A stretch of DNA of 64,000 nt, from positions 806,001 to 870,000 of the forward strand of contig JADIYI010000008.1 of NCBI GenBank assembly GCA_016705365.1, in the 5' to 3' direction. The notes under the pieces are model-generated. The model had not been told where the DNA came from, made no database searches, and saw only the letters and a list, made by a program, of their open reading frames with translations. The position numbers and the translations under genes are program-made. Source of the stretch: Gammaproteobacteria bacterium. GTDB taxonomy: Bacteria > Pseudomonadota > Gammaproteobacteria > Pseudomonadales > UBA5518. Positions 26,216 to 32,641 of this stretch are shown piece by piece (the stretch's first letter is position 1; the number at the start of each line of letters is the position of its first letter).

Positions 26216-27663
26216 GCCGACACCTCCAGCAGCGGGGAAAGCTGTGTTTTGATATTGCCAACGCATTCCAGGTTTCTGACCAGGGAATACAACTTTTCCT
26301 GTTGCTGCTCCGAGAGGATGCCGTCGAGGAAATCCGCCATTTTGCATTTCACCCATCTCCAGTCGGCCCGCGTTTCCTTGCTCCACGGATCCCCCTGGTT
26401 GTGATCGGATGTGATTTCGTGGCATTCCCCGCGCACGGTAATGGCCATGACCACCCTGTTGAATCTGGGACGATGAATCGGACTATGCAACACATCCTCA
26501 CGCCATCGCCTTGCCAGGCCTTCATCCGGCAGGGTACTGATGCGCAGAGCGAGCGCCCACACGGACGCATCGTTCAACACCGAGGGGTCATACCAGTCCG
26601 GTCCCCGCCGATGTCCCAGCAACGCCAGTGCCGTGATATAGGGAATATTGAAGGCACCGTGCAGCGGAGCGCGATGATCCTGCGCGATCGAAGTAGCGGG
26701 TTCCCTGAAAAAACGGGTGGAGTAGGCAATCGGATTGAGTCTGATGACGATGCTGTCGATGTCCTCGATGCTCACTTCATGTTTTTTCTGGAAATCCAGC
26801 ACCGCGTCTATCGCCGCATGGGTAAACCGGCATGATGGATAGGGCTTGAGCGCCGTATCCATGATCCACCACTTCTCCGATGCGCAATCGAGCAATTCAC
26901 GGTAGGCACCCATGTACCCCTGGGCTTCGAAGAAGCCCGGAATTGAATCCAGTACCTCGTGTTCACCGATGTATCCTTCCTGCGCCAGCAGTGAGGCCAT
27001 CAGGCCAGCTTGGGCCACACTGCCATACGGCGCATACTTGAAAGAATTGAACTCCGAGCGACTGGACATGTTCGCCGCCTTTGGCGTAGGGGCCGTCCAT
27101 CCTGCCAATCCCATCGCATTCACCATTTGCTCACGGCTTTGCCCGGCGAGACTGCTCGCCGCCACGGCGGCACCAAATGCGTCAGTGCCAGTTCCCACCA
27201 GGGGCGACCAGCGAAACTGTTCACCATCGTACTCCATCAGTTTTGATGCCAGATTCAAGCGGGCATTGATCTCGAAGCCCGCGATAAACGCCTTGAGAAT
27301 ATCGGCTCCCGAACTGCACAGTCTTTCCGCTTCCGCCAGCGAGGCGGCGAGCACAATCGCGGCAAAGTGGGCTGCGTTGTAGAATGTTTCATCGGCATCG
27401 AGCGCATTCATCATCTCCGCGTTTGCATAGGCTGCATTCGCCGATGCCACCTTCTGTTCCAAACCGAAAACGGTGGCATCAGCCGGTCCCGCAAGTCGGG
27501 CGGCGACGCGCCGGGTGATCGCGCTCCGCTCCAGGCGGCATGCCGCGAGCCCGCAGACCAAGGTGTCCAGAAACACGATTTTCGCGTAGTCGAGAACCTC
27601 GACAGGCAGGTCGGCAAGCCTGATGGCCAAAGCGTATTCGGCAAATTTCTCCAGCTGTCCCAT
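26212..27663 (-). CDS. MmgE/PrpD family protein
   Basis: A 483-residue member of the 2-methylcitrate dehydratase-like superfamily. Typical segments are an all-helical N-terminal domain with FLDTLVCGLAACRLE, NAEMMNALDADETFYNAAHFAAIVLAA (containing the conserved Asp/His region of the active site), SRSEFNSFKYAPYGSVAQAGLMASLLA, and LKPYPSCRFTHAAIDAVL. The family dehydrates or isomerises hydroxyacids, and many members have unknown substrates. The ATG at 27663 has GAGGAG upstream; an in-frame ATG at 27684 is less likely. It is coupled to the DDN-type reductase (4-nt overlap), which suggests sequential reactions. The gene is somewhat A/T-richer than the 31-53 kb genes. Confidence 0.82.
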   Translation of the reverse strand: MGQLEKFAEYALAIRLADLPVEVLDYAKIVFLDTLVCGLAACRLERSAITRRVAARLAGPADATVFGLEQKVASANAAYANAEMMNALDADETFYNAAHFAAIVLAASLAEAERLCSSGADILKAFIAGFEINARLNLASKLMEYDGEQFRWSPLVGTGTDAFGAAVAASSLAGQSREQMVNAMGLAGWTAPTPKAANMSSRSEFNSFKYAPYGSVAQAGLMASLLAQEGYIGEHEVLDSIPGFFEAQGYMGAYRELLDCASEKWWIMDTALKPYPSCRFTHAAIDAVLDFQKKHEVSIEDIDSIVIRLNPIAYSTRFFREPATSIAQDHRAPLHGAFNIPYITALALLGHRRGPDWYDPSVLNDASVWALALRISTLPDEGLARRWREDVLHSPIHRPRFNRVVMAITVRGECHEITSDHNQGDPWSKETRADWRWVKCKMADFLDGILSEQQQEKLYSLVRNLECVGNIKTQLSPLLEVSA

Positions 27664-27727
27664 GGCCTCGCTGCTCCTCGTCAATTGTGGAGCAAGTATC
27701 CCCGAGATTGCCGCGGCACACTTGCTT

Positions 27728-27919
27728 TTCTTGCATGATTCCAGGAATCAATCGTGACCTTTCGAGGATGGCGATTGCCTGTTCCTGTTTCCCCCGTGCG
27801 AGAGCAATGCGCAATTCCGTGTGCGCGCCTGAACCAAAGCCCCGACCGCTGTCCGTGATAAGCACGACGCGAACATCGTCATCATGATAGCGTTGGCAAA
27901 AGTCAGGTATCGAGCCAAT
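27728..27919 (-). pseudogene. Enoyl-CoA hydratase fragment
   Basis: Minus-strand translation gives IGSIPDFCQRYHDDDVRVV then LITDSGRGFGSGAHTELRIA, ending near MQEK. This is the crotonase N-terminal block (D.DVRVVVLTG.GRAFCAGAD). No start-proximal beta strand and no downstream oxyanion/catalytic segment are found, so only about 60 residues survive. It lies upstream of the MmgE/PrpD gene on the same strand and probably marks a deletion of part of a former operon. Confidence 0.55.
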
Positions 27920-27926
27920 AGGGTCA

Positions 27927-28130
27927 TTGCCGCTTTATGTGTACCGCCAATGGCATACCTTCGTTTCGTGGCCGGTGGGGGCAGGCGTTCCCCTGGCGGG
28001 CGCCATTCGCGACCAGACCGGGAGCTACAACTCCGCGTTCTTGCTGTTTATGGTCCTGCTGGCGATGTCACTCCTGCTGCTGCCCGCGATCCGGCATCCG
28101 GATCGCTCCCAGGCCGTTGTGGTGAAATGA
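27927..28130 (+). pseudogene. MFS transporter C-terminal fragment
   Basis: The plus-strand frame ending at the TGA of 28128-28130 encodes VPLAGAIRDQTGSYNSAF followed by a hydrophobic helix (LLFMVLLAMSLLLLPAI) and a short charged tail. This is the last transmembrane segment typical of a major-facilitator permease; the MFS protein at 43975-45216 has the equivalent PLAGAIFDATGSYNVAF. The other ~11 helices are absent. Together with the adjacent hydratase fragment it makes 27.66-28.15 kb a strip of gene debris. Confidence 0.55.
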
Positions 28131-28155
28131 TCGTGGCAATAGCAGGTAAACGAAT

Positions 28156-30531
28156 GTGAGTTCGTCTGAAAAGCAGTATCCGGTGCAAGGTCTGTGCGTG
28201 CTTGATTTGAGCCAGACGCTGGCCGGCGCCTATGCAAGCAAGATGCTCAGTGATGTGGGTGGCGAAGTGATTATCGTGGAGCCCCCCGGGGGCGATCACT
28301 TGCGACATTGGAAAAAATCCGCCTTGCTGGGTTTGTCCGACCCGCTGTCACCCGGGGAAGATGGCGCGCTGTTTCACTACTTGCATGGCAACAAGAAAAG
28401 CGTCGTGATCGACAAGAGCAGTGAAATTGACCAACAGCGTCTGGCGGATTTGTGTGCTGGCGCCGACCTGGTTATCTGCGATTCACGCTCCGGGCTGCTG
28501 GCCTCATACCATTTGGATAGCGAGCGATTAAGAGCCAATAACCCGAGGCTGTCGATTGTCGAAATAAGCGCTTACGGGCGCGATGAGCCGGGAGTTGCCA
28601 CGGAGTTCACCCTTCAGGCCGAGGTCGGCAGTACTGATTCTCGTGGTTATGCCGATCGATTGCCGGTCGCCGCGGGGGGGCAGCTGGGCGAGTATCTCGT
28701 TGCCAGTTTCACGGCCGTGGCTGCCTTGACCGCATGGCTGCGAGCGCGCGAACAGGATAAAGGCCAGGATGTTGATCTTTCCATGTTCGAGTCGATACTG
28801 CTGAGCTTCCAGACCTACCAGTACGTTCACCAGCAACTGGAGCCTGGCGTACCCTTTCCCCGCGAGGTCGAGGTGCCCTCGGTGGAGCCCAGCAAAGATG
28901 GCTGGGTCGGTTTCTGCACGATTACAGCGCAGCAGTGGCAAGCCCTTTCGGCAATGATAGAGAGTCCCGAACTCGCCGGGCTGAGCAGCCAAAAGCAGCG
29001 ATTCGAACAAATTGACCGGGTACTCGAGGCGGTTCATCGCTGGACTCGGGAGAGAACGACGGAAGAAATTCTCCAGGTCGCGGAACAATATCGGGTCCCC
29101 GCTGTGCCAGTCGGCGACGGGGAGTCGGTGTTTGGCATGTCTCACTTGCAGCAGCGCCAGGTTTTTGAAACCAACCCCGCCGGCTTTCAGCAACCGCGGG
29201 TTCCGTATCACTTCAGTGATTCGCTGACCCGGTCAGCGGGTGCGGCGCCCAAGCTCGGACAGTGCGGCGGTGCGGATTTCGAGCCGCGGAAAACCCGGGA
29301 AAACAACGGCGAACCACTGCGCTTCGACGCTGTTCGAGTGGTGGATCTGACCGCGTTCTGGGCGGGGCCGATTGTCACCGCTTACCTCGCCGGCCTCGGG
29401 GCAGAAGTCATCAAGGTTGAATCCGTCGCGCGGCCTGATGGCATGCGCTTTGCCAGCGGCTTTTTTCCGAAAGATACGCCCCTGTGGGAGTCCTCAGGCG
29501 TTGTGCATGGCGCCAACAGTGGCAAGTACGGGCTGACCCTGGATATGAGCACCGCCGCAGGACTGGATTTGCTGAAGGAACTGATCAAGACGGCTGACAT
29601 CGTTATCGAAAATTTCTCTCCCCGCGTGATGGACAAGTACGGTTTGGGCTGGGAACAGGTTCAGGCCTTGAATTCCAGGGCGATCATGGTGCGCATGCCG
29701 GCCTTCGGTCTCGACGGTCCCTGGCGGGACCGAACGGGTTTTGCGATGAATATCGAGCAGGTGTCAGGCATGGCGGCATTCACGGGTTATGCCGACAGGG
29801 CTCCGCTGGTTCCGCGCGGCTGCGTGGACCCTTTGGGAGGGATGCAGGCAGCCTTTGCGACACTGTGTGCCTTGCACGCTCGACAGGAGTCCGGGAAAGG
29901 TCAGCTGATCGAAGTACCGCTACTGGAGACTGGCTTGGGCGTCGCGGCCGAACCCATCGTTGAATACAGTGCCTATGGTGCGCGTCTGGGTCGAATGGGC
30001 AACAGGGCTGCCAACAGCCTGCAGGCGATCCTGGCCTGTAACGATGGTCGATTGATCGCGCTCGCAATCGAGGATCACCCGCAGTTGATCCGGCTCATGG
30101 AACTGTTGGCCATTGCGCAACCGCGCTCATTCAGGCGCTATCGCGCAGCCGATTGGCTGCAGCATGAGTCCGATATCGTCGCCATGCTGCAGGAGTACTT
30201 TGCGAATTGCGAGGCAGAAACCGTCCTGACGGTCCTGCAGGAAAATCAGTTTGCAGTGGCACTGCTTTACAATGCCCGGGAACTGCTTTTTCATCCACGA
30301 TTGGCCCGCCGGAGCTTTTTTGCCAAGCTGGGGCACCGGGCTGTAGGCCCGATTCATTACCCGAGTTTCCCCTTCAAGTTCAACGGCGAGTATCTGCCTG
30401 TCTCGAGGGCGGCTCCCTGTCTCGGCGAACATAACCAGGAAATTCTGGGTGGTGTGCTTGGGCTGAGCGATGATGAGATCGCGCAGCTTCGCAGCGACGG
30501 CGTGATTGGAGAGCGTCCGTCGTTTTGCTAG
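28156..30531 (+). CDS. Double-domain CaiB/BaiF CoA transferase (fusion)
   Basis: A 791-residue protein made of two successive class III CoA-transferase domains. The first, ~residues 10-390, starts GLCVLDLSQTLAGAYASKMLSDVGGEVIIVEPPGGD. The second, ~395-790, starts VRVVDLTAFWAGPIVTAYLAGLGAEVIKVE. The catalytic Asp is visible in the second domain (PRGCVDPLGGMQAAF). The equivalent place in the first reads AAGGQLGEYLVASF, with Glu or no Asp, so only the second half may be catalytic. Family enzymes work as interlocked dimers, so the fusion could be an intramolecular pair. The start is GTG 28156. It converges with the molybdoenzyme operon (39-nt gap). Confidence 0.85.
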   Translation: MSSSEKQYPVQGLCVLDLSQTLAGAYASKMLSDVGGEVIIVEPPGGDHLRHWKKSALLGLSDPLSPGEDGALFHYLHGNKKSVVIDKSSEIDQQRLADLCAGADLVICDSRSGLLASYHLDSERLRANNPRLSIVEISAYGRDEPGVATEFTLQAEVGSTDSRGYADRLPVAAGGQLGEYLVASFTAVAALTAWLRAREQDKGQDVDLSMFESILLSFQTYQYVHQQLEPGVPFPREVEVPSVEPSKDGWVGFCTITAQQWQALSAMIESPELAGLSSQKQRFEQIDRVLEAVHRWTRERTTEEILQVAEQYRVPAVPVGDGESVFGMSHLQQRQVFETNPAGFQQPRVPYHFSDSLTRSAGAAPKLGQCGGADFEPRKTRENNGEPLRFDAVRVVDLTAFWAGPIVTAYLAGLGAEVIKVESVARPDGMRFASGFFPKDTPLWESSGVVHGANSGKYGLTLDMSTAAGLDLLKELIKTADIVIENFSPRVMDKYGLGWEQVQALNSRAIMVRMPAFGLDGPWRDRTGFAMNIEQVSGMAAFTGYADRAPLVPRGCVDPLGGMQAAFATLCALHARQESGKGQLIEVPLLETGLGVAAEPIVEYSAYGARLGRMGNRAANSLQAILACNDGRLIALAIEDHPQLIRLMELLAIAQPRSFRRYRAADWLQHESDIVAMLQEYFANCEAETVLTVLQENQFAVALLYNARELLFHPRLARRSFFAKLGHRAVGPIHYPSFPFKFNGEYLPVSRAAPCLGEHNQEILGGVLGLSDDEIAQLRSDGVIGERPSFC

Positions 30532-30570
30532 CGCAGACGCGGCCTTCCTCCCTTGCGAATCGACGAATAA

Positions 30571-31050
30571 TCAATGCGGGTGCGCCGACGCCAATGTCAC
30601 ATCGGCACGAAATTGATCGAGCACCGGCCCCATCGCGGACCCCGCCGGCAAGCGCGCGAGCGCGGTATCGCACCAGGGCAACAGGTAGCGCGCGCATAAT
30701 TCGCGCACCAGCACCGGCTCCGCGGCATCGATCGCGCAGGCGAACACTTCGCAGGCGACACCCAGCTGATCGGGGGGCAGGTGCACACCGTCCCAGGCCA
30801 GGTCCAGATGATCCATGACACGCAGCCAGTCTTCGCGCGTGGCGCTGCCATCGAGCCCGAGCGCCGCGTGCAGCAGCAGGGACAGGGGCGCTTGCGGGCC
30901 ATGACAGCCGGTCCAGTATTCCACGCTCACCGCACTGAACGTGTCTGGCAGGCCGAGCGCAGCCCACGCCTCCTCGCGTGCTGCGGCCTCCGCCAGGGGG
31001 CTCCAGATGCGTGCCCAGGCCAGCAGTGCGAGCGCGTGTTCGTGTTCCAT
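30571..31050 (-). CDS. Maturation chaperone of the type II molybdoenzyme (EbdD/TorD-like delta subunit)
   Basis: A 159-residue mostly helical protein, last gene of the alpha-beta-gamma-delta operon, 8 nt after the gamma gene. Segments such as PLSLLLHAALGL, LPPDQLGVACEVFACAI and LCARYLLPWCDTALARLP resemble the NarJ/TorD/DmsD chaperone family, whose members insert the Mo cofactor and proof-read Tat export of the catalytic subunit. It has no signal peptide, as expected for a cytoplasmic chaperone absent from the mature enzyme. The assignment relies on position and fold-like features as much as on motifs. Confidence 0.72.
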   Translation of the reverse strand: MEHEHALALLAWARIWSPLAEAAAREEAWAALGLPDTFSAVSVEYWTGCHGPQAPLSLLLHAALGLDGSATREDWLRVMDHLDLAWDGVHLPPDQLGVACEVFACAIDAAEPVLVRELCARYLLPWCDTALARLPAGSAMGPVLDQFRADVTLASAHPH

Positions 31051-31058
31051 GCGCCGCC

Positions 31059-31607
31059 CTATTCGAGCGCCAGCCAGTCCGCGGTGACCGACTTCAGCCC
31101 GGCGCGCTCGCCAGCCTGTCCGCTCCAGACCGCGATCGCCAGTTTTTTCTGTGTGACCAGCGGCGCCCAGTCGTCCAGCTCGAAGCGCACCTGCCAGCGT
31201 CCCCCGGCCCACTCGCCGCGGGCACTCCAGGCCGCGGGAGCCTCGCTGCGCTGCATCGTGCCCAGGCCTTCGGCACGCATGCGCCATGGCCGTTCGCGGT
31301 CGGCGCGCCAGTAAGCCGCCTCGACCGCGTGGCCCGGCGCGCCCATGGTGAGCCACTGGGCCTCGCCGGTCTCGGGTGCCATCAGGGCGCAGGCATCGGT
31401 GAACAGGTCCGTCTCGCCGGCCGTCAGCCGGTGCGCGACCTCGCAGGCCCAGTCCACCTCGATCAGGAAGCCGCGCGCACTGCGCACTACGCTGACATTG
31501 AGCTCGGGCACCCGTGGTTCGGTGCGGTCCGCATAGGCCTTCATGATGTAGCCGCCCGGCTGCATCGCCGGAGGTGCCACGATGAGCGCAAGTTTTTTCC
31601 GGATCAT
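31059..31607 (-). CDS. Haem-b-binding gamma subunit of the type II molybdoenzyme (EbdC-like)
   Basis: A 182-residue protein between the beta subunit (gap 2 nt) and the chaperone (gap 8 nt). It begins MIRKKLALIVAPPAMQPGG and contains YRADRERPW-like and GGRWQVRFELDDWAPL segments, followed by LAIAVWSGQAGERAGLKSVT. This is the pattern of gamma subunits of ethylbenzene dehydrogenase, DMS dehydrogenase and selenate reductase, which bind one haem b through Met and Lys ligands. No Sec or Tat signal is seen, consistent with export piggy-backed on the Tat-bearing alpha subunit. It would pass electrons from the beta Fe-S chain to a periplasmic acceptor. Confidence 0.78.
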   Translation of the reverse strand: MIRKKLALIVAPPAMQPGGYIMKAYADRTEPRVPELNVSVVRSARGFLIEVDWACEVAHRLTAGETDLFTDACALMAPETGEAQWLTMGAPGHAVEAAYWRADRERPWRMRAEGLGTMQRSEAPAAWSARGEWAGGRWQVRFELDDWAPLVTQKKLAIAVWSGQAGERAGLKSVTADWLALE

Positions 31608-31609
31608 GT

Positions 31610-32641
31610 TCAGAACACCTGGCGCGCATTCGCGTCGAGTTTGAAGTTGTCTTCCCACACGTAGGCGATCAGCGTATCCATCAATTCGCTGGGCTCGCCG
31701 CGCTTGCGCTTCTCGCGCTCGGCGACCAGCGTCGCCATTGCCGCATCCACACCGGGCCCGAACAACCCGCGCAGATATTCCAGCGGAATGCGCATCTCGG
31801 TCGTGGGGCTGCCGTCTGGCGCGAGCTTCGGCGGACTGATCGGCGGCACGTAGAATACGTTCGGGCCCAGGCCGTATTCGGGATGCAGCGGCAAGGCGAC
31901 TTTCCATTCGTCCACCAGCTTCCAGATCGGACCGTTGCGGTCGTGACGGAAACCGACGTAGCGCAGCCGTCCGGGGCACTGGCGTGCGCACGCCGGGGCG
32001 ACACCCTCCTCGACACGTGGCAGACAGAAAATGCATTTCGCCGCAACCTGGCGCTGGTAATCGAAATAGACCTTCTTGTACGGGCAGGCCTCGACGCAAA
32101 AACGGTAGCCGTGGCAGCGGTCCTGGTCCACCAGCACGATGCCGTCCTGCGGACGCTTGTAGATCGAGCGGCGCGGACAGGCGTCGAGGCACGCCGGATG
32201 GGTGCAGTGGTTGCACAGGCGCGGCAGGTAGAAATGGTGGTTTTCCTGCGGGTAAGCGCCCTTGCCTTCGTCCTCGTCCCAGTTCGGTCCCCATGCGGGC
32301 TTTCCGGCGGGTCGCAACCATTCCTTGTTTGGCGACGCGGCGTCGGTCGCCAACACATCGCGGTGATTGAATGTCCACGCGCGGCCATATTCGGCATCCA
32401 GGTTCGGAATGCGTCCGCGCTTCACCTCGCCTGTTTCCGTGCGCCCGCCGCTGTCGGGGTAATTCGCCGGATAGCCCTTGCCGGGCAGGGTTTCCACGTT
32501 GTTCCAGTACGCGTAATCCGTACCCTGGTCGCTGTTCCACAGCTTCTTGCAGGCGATGGTGCAGGTGTGGCAACCCAGACACTTGTTCAGATCCAGCACC
32601 ATCGCGACCTGCACCTGCGGTGTCGGCACTTCATACTTCAT
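31610..32641 (-). CDS. Four-cluster Fe-S beta subunit of a type II DMSO-reductase-family enzyme (EbdB/NarH-like)
   Basis: A 343-residue ferredoxin-like electron-transfer subunit with four cysteine clusters: C21-LG-C24-HT-C27-TIA-C31; CNHCTHPACLDACP; CHGYRFCVEACPYKK; and CIFCLPRVEEGVAPACARQCP. The spacing is that of NarH, DdhB and EbdB. It has no signal peptide, so it would be exported folded with the alpha subunit by Tat. Its start overlaps the end of the alpha gene by 11 nt, indicating translational coupling and one complex. Electrons released at the Mo site would travel through these clusters to the haem of the gamma subunit. Confidence 0.92.
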   Translation of the reverse strand: MKYEVPTPQVQVAMVLDLNKCLGCHTCTIACKKLWNSDQGTDYAYWNNVETLPGKGYPANYPDSGGRTETGEVKRGRIPNLDAEYGRAWTFNHRDVLATDAASPNKEWLRPAGKPAWGPNWDEDEGKGAYPQENHHFYLPRLCNHCTHPACLDACPRRSIYKRPQDGIVLVDQDRCHGYRFCVEACPYKKVYFDYQRQVAAKCIFCLPRVEEGVAPACARQCPGRLRYVGFRHDRNGPIWKLVDEWKVALPLHPEYGLGPNVFYVPPISPPKLAPDGSPTTEMRIPLEYLRGLFGPGVDAAMATLVAEREKRKRGEPSELMDTLIAYVWEDNFKLDANARQVF

